DNA of 64,000 nt from assembly GCA_903813345.2 (NCBI GenBank), contig CAIIXF020000003.1:6659815-6723814 (forward strand). The letters run 5' to 3'. The translations under genes and the position numbers were made by a program. Below, in pieces: positions 27,201 through 37,885 of this stretch (position 1 is the first letter of the stretch; each line of letters opens with the position of its first letter). The DNA comes from Owenia fusiformis. Lineage: Eukaryota; Annelida; Polychaeta; Sabellida; Oweniidae. The notes under the pieces were generated by a model. That model searched no databases. It worked only from the letters and a program-made list of their open reading frames with translations, and was not told where the DNA came from.

Positions 27201-30200
27201 TTAATTTAACCTAAAAATTCTTTTCTAACTTTTTCATTTTATTTTCTGTAAACTTATTTTTACAAAATGATTGCATGAAAAACTCTAACTCATTTTTACT
27301 GAGCATATAAACTTGGAACTTTATTGTTGCGGATCAAACAGACAAGTGGTTATTTGGCGCCAAATTCAAAACTAATTCTAAAAAATCGTATCCGACGGAT
27401 ATTATTTTTAAGACGTCAAATGAGTCGGATGCGATTTTAGTGGCGGATACCAAAATTATCTTGTGTCGCTATCCCCACATATATAAGCTTATACATGTAG
27501 TATCCATTGGATAAATATTATTATACAAAAGGAAATTTAACGTACATGCTTTTTTACGTTTTTAAAGACGTATCAGTTTATAAACATGAATATTAGGGTA
27601 GCAATAATAGAACACTGACAAAGGTCCTATATAATTTTGCTAAAGTAATCAAACAATGTATTTATTGCACACTATGTTGAATTTAAATATAGGCCAAGAT
27701 AAGATAGGCCATTGGGATGAGATGATATTTCATTATGCGCCCATGACGAATACACTTGACCAAAAGGAGGCCATGACAGCAAGCATCAGATCATATGGCA
27801 ACCCACCTGCTGTAATGTTTAGCCAGGTACAAATTCGAAAATGTATTGTACTGCATTTCGCAAATTATCATTTTTCTATTTTCCGATTTTCCTGTTTCCG
27901 ACCACACTCCAGGGTCCCATTGTCTGTATCACCATAGCAACCAGAACTCGACTATAATGTAACCGCATTGGCCCGAATTTAACATAAAAGTAAAACATTA
28001 AATTTTACCAACGACGTCTGTCTCCAAGAGACAGACGTCCATGATATAACATACCTGTATGAACTTTCAGGTAAATATATTGAAAAAGAAAGAATTTAGA
28101 GACATTTATGAGAAATTATGAACATCGTAAAGCCATTAATAATACGTTTACATACGTCACCCCCTGTGTACTTTTTAAAAGGAATAATGTCTTTAATTTG
28201 TGGATCTGGTGGATATGTAGTCTTTACAGAAACCTCGTGTATTTTTGCAGTTATTTTTGGAAAGGGTATCTGGTAGTAGTTCAGGAAATCATGACCAAGT
28301 TGTATCGAGCTTTCCAAACTTTAGAACTGATGTCGCCAAGGGAACTCTAGGATTCCTTTCAATGGGTGGCTCGATGACTGGAGATACACATAAACAGATG
28401 GGACTGTACGTATGGCATCTTTGAACCCATCCCTCTTTGACTTCTTAAATACCCAAAAGTGACACAAGATGTTTCATTTTCAGCTCATCACATTGCAATT
28501 TGCACATTGCATTCTAAATAAATGATTTGAATAACTTCAAAACATGGGAAAAAATTAAGATTACTGGTTTTGTTACCCTTTGGTTCTTTATTCTTGGAAT
28601 CATCCAAAGGACAAAATCTCCTTAAAGTTCCGCATAAGCTTATTCGTTTACCAGTTTGATTTTCAATCACGAAAACTTCATACCTTGATTGGTAATCAAA
28701 TATGTTAGTTCAGCGCTATTTCAAAATCTTTGCTATTTCTAATCAATCAAGTCACACTCTATTGTAAGAATACCATTTAAATTTTTTTTCAAGCAAACGA
28801 TAATTATAATGTTGATAAATTGATACTTTATCATGTATAAATCAAATAAAACAAAAAGATTTCTTTGTAGTACTTCCTCGTATTATTTCAATAAAAAGTA
28901 TATTGTTCAATATTGTTTCATAAAAACAACGAGGTTGCGTTTGATTCTCTATTATGAACAGCATATCCCAATAACCCTTTTGAATTATAGCTTCCACAAT
29001 ATGACGACCAATATCAATGGTGGTATCGGTGGAGGACCCCTTGTGCTATTTGACAAAAACGACCAAGTCCTCATTCAAGCTCCTTACAATCAATTCATGG
29101 CAGCCTCGCTTTGGGTTGAAAACAAGGGCACCAACAGTTTGAACTGGGGCATTATGGGACAGGTTGACGAAATCCCAGCGGGATTTTATTCATCGTTTAT
29201 CCTCTATTATGGCAATAAAGGAATTAACCAAGTAAGACAATTATGTATAGCCCACAACACGGGGGTAAAGCAGACCCGATGATACAATGAGCTTGCCCGG
29301 CGGTATCATGACTGTGTAACGGGGCTTAATGTATAAGTGAGCTCGGCGGTAGGTTTCAAACAACGCGGATCCTCAAAGCATGTGCTCATGGTATCATCGT
29401 GGCTTAACACCCATGCACAAGCTATCTTTTTATACGGTTTTTATAAATGATTTTTAGTGACAAGTATTTCAAAACTAACAAAATTACCCAATCTCGTGAA
29501 ATGATGCAAAAGTTCAGAACTCTCAGATTACAGAACCACGGCTCAGTCCCTCTCACTGACTTTTGCGGACTAAATACTCTTTATGGGCTATAATTACCAT
29601 TCACATATATCTTTTTGCTCAAAGACAAATATGCAACCGTTTTATTAATACACAACCACGAAAGAATGTATGGAAGATCCAAAATGCCAATCCATTTGGC
29701 CCTCATTTTAGAAATTGGCCGCATTTCTTTCGAAATATGGCCTTTTGAGAAACGGGGCTCAATTGTTGAGAAATAGGCCCAAATTAAAAAAATGTCCAAG
29801 TTTCTGTCTATTTTTTCGAGGCCGTTGAGGACTGGGGTGGTCTAATGAGGAAGACCTACGACAAGACACTGAATTACATGAAGTCAGACCTCACCATCAA
29901 CTACCTCGGCTACTGGACAGATAATGGTAAATTTCTTTGTATGTATTATGATCATTAAATGGCATTTGACAGTCACTGCACCAGATTACAAAGCCCACAA
30001 AATGGGGCAAAATTCTGCTTGCCAAATGCAGTCCCATCGAGATCCTACGAGGTCCCACTCAATATACGTCAATGGACAGGCCCGTAGCCAGGATTTGTCA
30101 AGGGATTTTAAAATTCTCATCCTCCTAAGCAGTGTCCAGAATCCGTATCTCCTTCTTTCCAAAAAAAGAAAAGAAGGTATCTGGATTGATTTTGGAGCCC

Positions 30201-33200
30201 TGCAAACGGAGGATGTAAAATTCTAGGTGTTCACTTTTGAGAAATTTGGCCTGTTGATGTATGTTGGGCTAATCTATTCCCGTGTGGTTTTGAATATTTT
30301 AGGAGCATTTTACTACTATCACACCGAGGACAACAAAAACTACCAGCAAACTCTCCTTGATGTCAAAGCTTATGCTGTCAACAAGAGCATACCATATAGG
30401 TAAGGTTTCAGCTTTTGATAACTTGGTATATATCCTTCATTTCATCGGTTAAGAACTCAAGTTGGTCGAATCTCAACAAGTCTATTCACGATGGATAGTA
30501 TTTCTAGGATCCAACTTCAACAGTAAGAATTAGGATTGCTTTTTAGCACTTTGGCTCTAATTTGTGTTTTGCAAATCTTTTTCCCTCGTAATTTGTGTTT
30601 CCAGATACATCCAGTATGACTCATGGTGGTACCCTAAAGGCCCTGGAGGTGGCGTAGAGACTTGGGTAGCTATGGACTCTATATTTCCCGATGGTCTCCA
30701 GAAGTTTTATGATGCTACTGGTTGGCCCGTATCCGCACACAACAGATGGTGGTAGGTCTATAGCGTGTATGGTATTTTACATTCTTGGTATAAGATTTGA
30801 ATAAACAAATATGTACTTACACATACGCCGACACATTCTATGTTTTAGGTCTCCCAAAACGACATACGCCAAACAAAATGGTGGTGATTTTAACTTCATT
30901 GTAGAAGCAAAGAAGGCAATTCCTGTAGATATGGTAAGAACATGTGAATACTAACATACTTAAAAAACAGTCATTTGTCAGAAAGAAGTAATCCAAAACA
31001 ATTTGGAAACTACACGAGGTCACATTAAAATACCATTGTCGGATGGAGATTTCAGGTTGTGATTACACATTCTGAAAGTTAAGGGAAGGGGGAGGGTGCC
31101 TTAGACCATGGACTTTCAAGAGAAATTGTTTTGGGCCAATTGACCATAATTGGGGATTTGTATTCCTTGCTAATAGTTACACTCACATGTTTTCTACATT
31201 CTCTTTTTGTAATACTTTTTGGCCTTCCCTTTTTGGCTCTTGTCAAAATACTTCCTGGCAAATTGTTTGAAAGATTGATTTGAGAAATTCAGGTTTATAT
31301 CTTGGTAAAAAATCCAGAATTGATGAGTTTTTGGGCATGATGGGTAAATTTTAAGGTGGCCATTTTGTAAATTGTTTTGTAGGGTTTCTGGGATTATCTG
31401 ATGAGGGAATCCAAGAAATGGGGTTTAGTAAACTACGAGCAAGATTGGTTGGACGTGGAATTTGGCGGATTGAATGCTACGCTGACTGATATCAACCTTG
31501 GTCGCACATGGCTTCATCAAATGGGCAAAGCGGCCCAGGAAAATGGTCTTACTATTCAATACTGTATGTCGAATCCCAGACATATTCTTCAGAGTCTGGA
31601 GATTCCAGTTGTTACACAGGTTAGTGCTGTATGCGAATAAATGGAAAGATATTCCCGATCTTTTGTTTTTTTTAGGAAAACACTCTACATGTCTGGTATA
31701 AGGATCGTAGAGTCAGAAATTACCAATTCCGTCCCCATCTTTGAATCAACTCTCCCTGTAGACACGAATCTCCTTCAAAGAAAGGAGAGGAATCCCGGAG
31801 TTTTAGTCTTGCTTCAAGACCCTGAACCCCACTCGCTTATCTACTTCAACAACGTTTAACAACGGATTGGGGGTCTTGAAGCAAGATTATCGTTTTGTAC
31901 CTCATTCAATTCTGCAGGCCCGAGTAAGTGATGATTACCATCCAGGAAATAGCCAATGGAAGATAGGGATATCCTCTATGTTTGCCAATGCTCTTGGTTA
32001 CGCCCCCTTTAAAGACAACTTCTGGACGACAACCGTTCAGCCTGGCACATCCTATAGTAAGTCAATTAATTTGTTCATGTATATTCCAAACAAATACACA
32101 ATATTTTCAAACACTTAACTCCGGGACTCCGAAGTAATTTCGAAATACGTATGCACGTCGTATTTGAAAGTTGATTCAAACCAGTGTTATTATTGTTGTA
32201 TAATGGCGACGTCCCCATGATGTGAAATGTGAACATATCCTTCTGTACCGTTTACACTAGAGGGTATAGTAAACATTATTTGGAAATGCTATTGAAAAAT
32301 AAGATGATTATCCCATCATTGTAGATCAGGGTGCAGCTACAGAGCCAAACGTTGAACTTCAAACAACTGTTGCAATTTTGAGTACTGGTCCAGTTGGTCC
32401 AAGTGACAAGAACAACTATACAGATATAGACCTTCTCATGCGGTGCTGTGCTAACGATGGACTTATACTAAAACCATCAAGACCAGCCATAGCGATCAAT
32501 GACCAAATTCTAATGGTAATATGTCATGAGATGTAAACTATTCAAGTAACAGCATGCGCTATTTGTAAATGTTTGCTAAATGTGAAAAGAATATAAAGTA
32601 AAATATGTAATAAATGTGCGAAATGCTTCAACCGAACGTCGAACAAGTACTTTTCATTTTAACCATCAATAAAGGAAAATATTCAAAGAAAAACCTTAAC
32701 AGTACACATACAAACTTCTTTTATCTTCCTCATTCATTTCCAGAATGCGTGGGGTAACCCTATTGGTGAAGTATGGTCCACGTATTCAGACATAGCTGGT
32801 TGGAGGTTTGGAATAATACTTGCTGCAGAGATGTTGCAGGACTACACCATTGGACCAATGGCTGCTGGATTTGGAGATGATGTAAGTGATCAATGTGCAA
32901 TAGTTTGATTTTGCTTATATAAAAAGAGCTTATTCTGTATGTCATTAGACCCTGGCATTCAGGGTACTACTTTTTAGTTCCTCATTTTTGTGTCTCAATT
33001 TTCGAAGTAAGATTTTTTTAAGATCAAGTAAAAGTTTTTACACATTGAAAAAGTGATAGACACAAATGAGATAAAATTAGAATAACACTAATAGGCCATC
33101 GTTGGAATGACACAGGATAAAATAAATGATGAGTTATATCACCGTACCCACCGACCATACCCATCCTTCGTAATGGCACCATTCCAATAATCAGGCAAAA

Positions 33201-34022
33201 AATCCCCACACATGACGATTGTGATTGAAATCACATGTGCCAAAAGGGAAAAGACCAAAAGTTTTTGTTAGAAAAGTAAGATTAAAAAAGGAGAATTATT
33301 TTCCTTTGAGGAAAGCAACCCCAGCATCACAAAGTCATTTCTCATGGCTGTGTTTTCAGTTCCCCAAAAGTAAAATATTTGGCTCGACAAAAACGATGGA
33401 ATTCTCTGAGACGAGCAAGCTATTGATACCCGCAAAACAGTGTACAACAAAGACTCCTTGTGTGTATTGGACAACACCTGTCTTTACCATAAAGTAAGTG
33501 TATATTTTCAGTCTCTCCTTTTTACAAGCTTTAGATGAAAAGAAACTGTGATAAATCAGAATGGGTAACGCTATTTTAGCTTTTTTTATAAAAATGTCTC
33601 ATAAGCTAAGTCTAGCTAGGGGCTTTTTGGATAATTGTATAATAGTACTATGTAAAATATGCCTGTGACAAATAAATTTATAAAATATTAAAACCATACG
33701 TTCGATGATGTCCACACCAACTTTAAATTCAACACATTCATCACATCACCATCTTTAAATTCAACCTTGATTATTTAATTTCAGTGGCGATGAGATCCTT
33801 ATCATCGGTGAGCTGGATAAAACAGTTCGAATGTCTCCTCAACGGGTCACCAACATCAATGTGACACCAAATGACATAGAAATACATATTAAGGGCAGCT
33901 ACCAAGAGAGCGTTCGATTTGTGTATACCAGAAATGGCCATGCATTCGACATAACATGTGTTTTGCCTATGAGTGGAAAAACTGTGATAGATCCTATTTT
34001 GAACATGTGTATTAATGATTAG
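12201..34022 (+). CDS. secreted GH36/clan GH-D-like TIM-barrel protein (16 exons)
   Basis: Exons: 12201-12258, 23565-23713, 26763-26868, 27693-27826, 28251-28405, 28991-29231, 29821-29926, 30303-30399, 30605-30751, 30849-30933, 31383-31619, 31918-32056, 32325-32515, 32744-32881, 33360-33493, 33785-34022. All joins are GT-AG and in frame, giving 784 residues. Exon 1 encodes a signal peptide (MSLLCRITFVLTVLAFST). About residues 280-560 look like a (beta/alpha)8 glycosidase barrel: YWTDNGAFYYY, YIQYDSWWY (D354), NYEQDWLD (D447, candidate nucleophile) and ARVSDDYHPG (D510, candidate acid/base, as in the RxSDD motif of raffinose-synthase-type GH36 enzymes). N- and C-terminal parts are probably beta-rich. 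Export and carbohydrate hydrolysis are inferred; the substrate is unknown. Intron 1 (11.3 kb) holds an antisense LINE and a large repeat composite; intron 2 holds the ankyrin-CARD gene. Confidence 0.8.
12957..16859 (-). mobile_element. near full-length LINE with uninterrupted ORF and 2A-like motif
   Basis: A 3.9-kb insertion in intron 1 of the GH36-like gene, antisense to it. On the minus strand it has a leader of only about 35 bases, a 1238-codon ORF, and a short 3' end finishing in an A-rich tract (AATAAAAATAAAAAAAAAG). The sequence TACTACT occurs at 12950-12956 and again at 16860-16866 and is a plausible 7-bp target duplication. Endonuclease plus reverse transcriptase without RNase H fits the CR1/L2/Rex1 group; the exact clade cannot be assigned by eye. 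Confidence 0.85.
13108..16824 (-). CDS. LINE polyprotein: hydrophobic leader, 2A-like, APE endonuclease, reverse transcriptase
   Basis: 1238 residues without stop or frameshift. Residues 50-135 contain two or three strongly hydrophobic segments. Residues 144-152 are GDIESNPGP, matching the DxExNPGP ribosome-skipping consensus, so translation may release a leader of about 151 residues. The APE-like endonuclease follows (FMFSNINSLGANQN, GLCEVG, NGDFNARNDKWW, NTDHSTLIF). Reverse transcriptase blocks are GNVVPIFKKGDK, NYRPVTLLSCLSKVFEK, GVPQGSILGPLLFLLYINDL and the catalytic FADDSSIF. The C terminus has a CYCNQDNETTHHVIFNC motif that could bind metal. All key catalytic residues are present, so the copy may be active. 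2A-like motifs in APE-type LINEs of marine invertebrates are known; whether this element is described cannot be told here. Confidence 0.93.
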   Translation of the reverse strand: MMGVDICTWRSSIGLFNGLFDYVKLSIGRQKQHKNKLLDLITCTCSKDRLFGILLFIFLSSILALTNIEFCLTLFLVVLGITSNIIVSIITPLAILCHFHFQYKNHGTLYIIHFTINLGILMILFSSSICYFPDTISTLLLRCGDIESNPGPVQNTTPITFMFSNINSLGANQNARFDALKNRIRSENCSIIGLCEVGNHSEKYINDNYKISGFHCPVYVNLNRGMLVYISEDLPAPKIRHDLMNDSCDSIWLDLNLHYKTVTYGLYYRSPSQNSVEMKSYFDRFEKSCERALMSKNTIVINGDFNARNDKWWQDDQIKQEGTILADSIQNLCLTQLIDEPTRVTLTSRSCIDLLITNNPNMISSSRVTPPIGNTDHSTLIFDIFTGTIRDPPYSRRVWEYSKTNVQSLNDNIRSSNLEQLIDASDNIDILVKDFSANLLQIFTLNIPNKMIIKKANDKPWFNKHIKSLINKRNKLHYKFRHSNKESTYIKYKEQCKIVNEAISKSKEDNDNRLYAKLSKESFGSKGYWHIIKQFLGNSQSRIPFLINSRGDTVLSSLEKSTVFLNQFIKSFHTENDQIDTKLNQRTDAFFDLLSTDNTEIFEILLALKTDKASGPDSISNKMLKLSAPSLAHILSKLFNKLLTLNTFPKCWKLGNVVPIFKKGDKNIVSNYRPVTLLSCLSKVFEKVVFNKMFKFLVDHNLLYNLQSGFIPGHSTQYQLLRIIDDIANYIDHGENVKGIFLDISAAFDSMPHKLILNKLPSYGFGPNICTFFDSYLNNRQVRVVIDGHESNWSNENYINTGVPQGSILGPLLFLLYINDLTDETNNKCFLFADDSSIFCSYNSTNNIEKIAALQSDLNAVHNWSARWHMQFKATKSKELTFYNPSKSEILTPDLYLGDEPIPKVKTHKHLGLVLDQTLSFTPHINQMISKIDKLLNPLKALAPKLRGKDLKLMFSSFIMPHFDFYDIIYGCGKARDLKQLDQIYYKASLICSGAIFGTSSTKVLRSLNWNSLEIKRKVHRMSLMFKVQANLAPGYVSEMFTKFRRPAIREGLRYTSMYQLPVKRSNTLNKSCIISILNEWNALQPEIKQKENVKLFKKAFLEEIAPPKVILASDLHITRHQEIILNRVRSDLIFQAHLHAHNFTNVQSPTCYCNQDNETTHHVIFNCPLRKPFLVDFEAQLCQLNFGYFNTFKTKMEKSQLFLYGTPSLTRRLNIKILSLSAIFLEKCAAITQAPVE
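16868..17949. other. no recognised gene; intron 1 sequence
   Basis: AT-rich sequence between the LINE and the inverted-repeat composite. Short open frames lack codon bias or splice context. Nothing else was identified. Confidence 0.4.
19754..20842 (-). mobile_element. mariner-like element, internally deleted
   Basis: Flanked by TA on both sides. The left end CGAGGGGTGATCAATAAGTA matches the right end over a long stretch (left arm to about 19960; right arm from about 20640, including GTCGGTCCCGGGGTACC). At about 1.09 kb it is of mariner size, but only a transposase remnant survives. It sits in the spacer between the two arms of the inverted composite. Confidence 0.88.
20269..20451 (-). pseudogene. 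mariner transposase remnant
   Basis: The minus strand reads HMDNAPAQRS and, about 35 residues later, YCPDLLTYDLF. These are the second and third catalytic aspartates of a mariner-type (DD34D-like) transposase. The first catalytic block and the N-terminal helix-turn-helix domain are missing or unreadable, so the copy is non-autonomous. Confidence 0.8.
22466..23564. other. no recognised gene; end of intron 1
   Basis: A half copy of the TAGCCTTGCCC hairpin element is at 22577-22605. A short open stretch near 22480-22575 (QTGNTAIQQLWDEVKYPW) has no supporting splice context. Otherwise AT-rich sequence up to exon 2 of the GH36-like gene. Confidence 0.4.
23980..26168 (-). CDS. ankyrin-repeat protein with C-terminal CARD, nested in an intron
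   Basis: Minus-strand exons: 26168-25671, 25484-24481, 24211-23980; GT-AG joins are in frame and give 577 residues from the chosen start. An upstream ATG at 26207 and a downstream one at 26117 (aaaATGG context) are alternatives, giving 590 or 560 residues. Six or seven ankyrin repeats are recognisable (for example TTVLHRAVKTQNIPLMKLLL, STPLHIAVKNSLVNIVQLLL). The last 90 or so residues match a caspase recruitment domain: SLIDYLFSERVLTRELKDEI, then ARKLVDILPRRGNDALQIF and GLRKSGHGHLADAL. The tail KRLKPNAD is basic. CARDs make homotypic contacts in caspase or inflammatory signalling; this architecture suggests a cytoplasmic adaptor or sensor. The gene lies wholly in intron 2 of the GH36-like gene on the opposite strand. 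Confidence 0.88.
26208..26762. promoter_or_regulatory. 5' flank of the ankyrin-CARD gene with GA and TC simple repeats
   Basis: Contains a (GA)n tract at about 26384-26401 and a (TC)n tract at about 26731-26747, the latter just before the acceptor of exon 3 of the host gene and probably part of its pyrimidine tract. No TATA box is assigned. Confidence 0.35.
27044..27172. repeat. hairpin MITE in intron 3 of the GH36-like gene
   Basis: AGAGGATATCTTATGATTTT at the left pairs with AAAATCATAGGATATC at the right. Inner arms share GGGATACCATTTTTATCC-like and GGATAAAAATGATAGCCC-like sequences. About 130 bp; no coding content. Confidence 0.6.
28013..28039. repeat. perfect short hairpin
   Basis: GACGTCTGTCTC and GAGACAGACGTC are separated by three bases. 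It lies in intron 4 of the GH36-like gene; function unknown. Confidence 0.5.
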
Positions 34023-34181
34023 ATCACTAATGCATCAGATTAGACAATATCGAAAATAGACCATGTTTACTACTTATGTTATGTTAACCCTCAACTACAT
34101 GTAATATCAAAGATTAAAATAATTTTATACATTTGATTTATAGATGTCAGTTGTGCATTTGATTCACACAACCCCGGATAT

Positions 34182-36933
34182 CAAGGAGGATTGGCTCCCA
34201 GAGTGCAACATCGATATTCTGTCCCATATATGGGCATGTTGTAAAACAAAATTCGAATTCAAACAGCCACCATTTTGTTCACTTTCAAAGCATTTGAATC
34301 GTGAATTTTGATCTTGTTTCCGAACGAAAAATTCCAAAACTCCGGAGAAATGATCGAGCTGTTACACCCTTGGTATACGCAGCTAACGAAAATTGACCGG
34401 TACGGGTCAAAAGCTGGCCATGGCATGGCATTTTTTATAAAATCAAACGCGCGTCATTGAAACTCACAAGATGTAAATAGCATGTCATTTACATCATACC
34501 TTGATGGGGAAAAATAGATCTTATATGTTAGAAGTACTAAATAAAAGTTATCGTGAAAATGAGACAGTCGTTCTCGAGAGAAAAGAGCATAAATGCGCAT
34601 TTAGAGAGTTTTGGTCCGTTTAAAAATCTGTAAAAAATTGGGGTACTTAAAAGCATCGGGAGGCATCATATATTTCAAATTAGACACGAGGAAGTCAATA
34701 TTGAGCAAGTTATGGCTGTTTTAAAGATTCTCGCAATCTTTATCCAATCAGCGTTTGCGATGTGTATCGGCTCACGTATAAAAGGCGAATCCAACTCAAA
34801 TCCATGCAGGGGTGTATGAGGTACTCGAATAGGAAAGAGCTCGTGAAATCTGAATTTATATGCACATGGTCAATGTTTACACATGTTTGGAGTTATTGAA
34901 GAAAATGTGATATGGGTGTGGTTCCGGATTTGAAGTCATTGCTGGAAAATATGATTTTAATACGTGAAATTATATCTATAAATACAGCACTAAAAATAAA
35001 AGTACACGTGAAGTACATGTATGATTGTGTCCAGAAATGTTTGAAACCCTTACAGAAAATTCTGTCTGCATTTTGTCACCATTGCTCTTTCTTCCCGCAT
35101 TCTAGTGCTGTTTGAATGAATATATTAATTAATGTATTTCTAACTATATAAAATATATCACATTTTTTTATAAACCACAAACATTTAGATCATAAAAAAA
35201 ATTATTCAATACTTGAGTGAGCACGATATGCAAGGGTTACTAAGTTGACACAGTAAATGACCACTGATATTGTGTTACTCCATGCACACAGCGTATTCTG
35301 CTAATACACATTTCACGGTGTATAACCCAAACGCTCCTACATGCACGACGGAGCGTTTCATTACTGAAATTAAACAAAGAAACGCTCCGGAGTAGGAAAA
35401 CTGACTGGCGGGAATGATGAGCCGTCTGACGATTTCCCCAATAATGGGAATAAGAGTTATGAGTTACATATTTCGAGTATACCATTCGATGGGTGTGATA
35501 TTCATGTTGTACTTGGCTGGCTGTTGACGTTTGAAGCAATTAGGAAGAGCTGTACGAAGCAGTATATTTATCAAAATTCAAAAACGTATTTGTCATTCTA
35601 CCGGTCAAAACCCCTTTTGTCGATACATGTGATTAGTTGAGCTAAGATTAGAGCACCAACGTATATTTTAGTCAAATTCCAATGCTTCAACGCACCATAC
35701 ATTATCGTAATAGTGATTTGATGACCGAAAATCCAGTCTTAAAAATGATGACATTCTCGTATTCAAGAAACGCTCCGATCTGGTTAACACAGTGAACTGG
35801 AAACGCTCCGGTAGTCTAGATCAGTTTAGGAAATATATAGCTTGCCTTTTCTTTTCAGGAAGAGAAAGAAAAGATCTATTATACCCCTTGGCATCAATAG
35901 AAGAAAGATTAATTCACATTTTTCTATAGTTTTATGATTTAGCACATATGTAGCCATGCCATCATCTAATGTAGGCTTAAATCAGCTAGTTGCACGTTTA
36001 GCACCACCAGGTTCAGATGTTTCAATTTGCCTAACAAGTACAACACGTTTTTGAGAGATAGATTCGATTCGAAACTCTTCTCTAATAATCTGAAAATTAT
36101 ATCAAAACAAAATGGTAAGAGCGTTTCTAAAATTGTTTTCTAAATCGACGGAGCGTTTCGAGGAAAACAAGCGATTTCTCGAGAACAAGTAATGGATTTG
36201 GACTGGGATTTTAGGAAATGAGAATATACGAGTTTGTGATCTACTACTTTAACAAAAAGATTGACGTTTTCATAGAAATACTAGTTTAATTCGTAATTTG
36301 TGGTCAAATCGTCATCTTCAGATTCGTTCGATCTACACTACGGAGCTTTGATCAAGCAAATAACAGTTTACCACCAGAAGTTGAATAAATCAGATCTTTG
36401 CTCACGGTATTGTTCATCGAATGGTACATAATATTAACGAGAGGAACAATACCTACGGTCATAGTGGAATCTTCATTAGCCGCCATTTTATTTCGCTCCG
36501 GAGCGTTTCCGCGTAAATGAAACGCTCCGTCGTGCATGTAGGAGCGTTTGGGTTATACACCGTGCATTTGCTAACACCCCCCACTTTCATAGTGAAGTGA
36601 CTAATTGGTTTATGTTTACGTTTTAATGTGTTTTGGGTTCTTTGTTACAGCAAGGGGGGCCAGGAAAGTAGACTAACATGTTTGCATGGCAAATTTTGAT
36701 CGAATATGTGAGACACTTTAAATTCAAATAAAACCGTTAACCCGTACCGGTCCAGCTTTTGACCCGTACCGGTCAATTTTCGTTAGCTGCGTATACCAAG
36801 GGTGTGTTAGTTCGAATCTTTTGGACTGTTTATTTTGAATTTATAGTTGGTTAATATTTCAGAAAAAACGAAATTTCGACGATTTCATTGTTGGAAAATA
36901 TCGAGTTTCGATCTTGGGAGCCAATCCTCCTTG
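34182..36933. mobile_element. MULE-like non-autonomous element with 9-bp target duplication
   Basis: The ends are CAAGGAGGATTGGCTCCCA and its exact complement, and the flanks are CCCGGATAT at 34173-34181 and 36934-36942. A second block of inverted similarity further in includes CCTTGGTATACGCAGCTAAC and GACCGGTACGGGTCAAAAGC. A 9-bp duplication suits the Mutator superfamily. No transposase is seen. About 1.25 kb of its length is a later insertion (35314-36564). The ends resemble the GATTGACTCCCAGAATGC termini at 1170-1298 and 60070-60735. Confidence 0.85.
35314..36564. mobile_element. nested element with perfect 49-bp ends and a 5-bp target duplication
   Basis: Begins CACGGTGTATAACCCAAACG and ends with its exact complement; the inverted ends are identical for about 49 bp. 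The flanks are CATTT at 35309-35313 and 36565-36569. GAGCGTTTC, or its complement, recurs many times inside (near 35330, 35378, 35767, 35800, 36120, 36150, 36500, 36520), like clustered binding sites. A CAC-RTG end with a 5-bp duplication recalls Transib/RAG-type elements, but no transposase is present and the assignment is an inference. Confidence 0.8.
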
Positions 36934-37084
36934 CCCGGATATGTTGTATTTGTAACAATGTTGCTCTTCACAATTTTATATCTTTGTTATTTTCATTTAT
37001 CGCAAAAATTGAACGATTTAATATAATTTATGTGGATTTATCATCGTACAATCCCCGATATAGTTTGCATTCAAATGGATGGAA

Positions 37085-37378
37085 CTCTTGTTGCAAAAGA
37101 TTATAAATCCATAAGAAATGAAATTCAAGGACAAGGAATTGTCGGAGTTGGTGCCACAACGAAGTTCTTCCTTTTTTTGTCGCCCGCTTCCCCGGTTTGG
37201 CAGTCGGGCCTTTATGAAAAACCAAACCAATGCATGGATAATTACGCAGGCTGTCCGGAACCTAATGGTATGGCATTACAAAAATGTGCTGGCCTGGCAC
37301 ACCGGTGAACAATTTAAACTGCATTACGTCTTTAACTCCTTCAACTCTGAAACATATAGCTCTGAATACGAACTCTAA
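37085..37378 (+). pseudogene. C-type lectin pseudogene
   Basis: Translates with frame changes to fragments similar to the middle and end of the two intact lectins downstream: IRNEIQGQGIVGVGATT, then CPEPNGMALQKCAG, then EQFKLHYVF. The signal peptide and first half of the domain are missing, and the region corresponding to WQWAGG is scrambled. Same strand as the intact genes, so it is probably a decayed tandem duplicate. An internal ATG at 37030 opens a 92-codon frame that should not be taken as a gene. Confidence 0.8.
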
Positions 37379-37885
37379 ATGGATAAATGAAATAAATAAC
37401 TTTTCAAGGAATTGTTTAACATGCACAATGCGTATTTAATTATAAGTGCATTAAGAATAGAAATTATGACATAACTATTTATACTATTAATGACAACCTT
37501 ATTTGCAAGTATTATGGAATTGCAAAACAGACAGGACAGGTTCAAATCAAACAAATTTGAAATCATAAATATTGACATGAATTTTCTGTTTATTCTAAGT
37601 AAGCACTGGAAATTTATTTATTGAATATTCTTGCTAATTTTCTTCATTATCATCTATGAATGATCCGAAAAAGATTTAAGTATGGCCATAAAATATACCT
37701 GTAAAATAAAGATTATCTAATTAATGAATGTAGAGCTATTCCAGGCCTGTTATTAAGATCAAGCCCTACGTCGATAAGTTCATACTGATATTTGATCTGA
37801 AGTGGAATAGAAAAACATAACTGCATATTCATAGTAAAAAGAGGTAAGTACATGAAGAGGTCTCATTCTTATTGTGTTTAAAGGC

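Noticed and set aside
37030-37308. Intact small gene at the lectin pseudogene
   Set aside because: The frame starts in unrelated sequence and the similarity to lectins changes frame, so it is a decayed copy.
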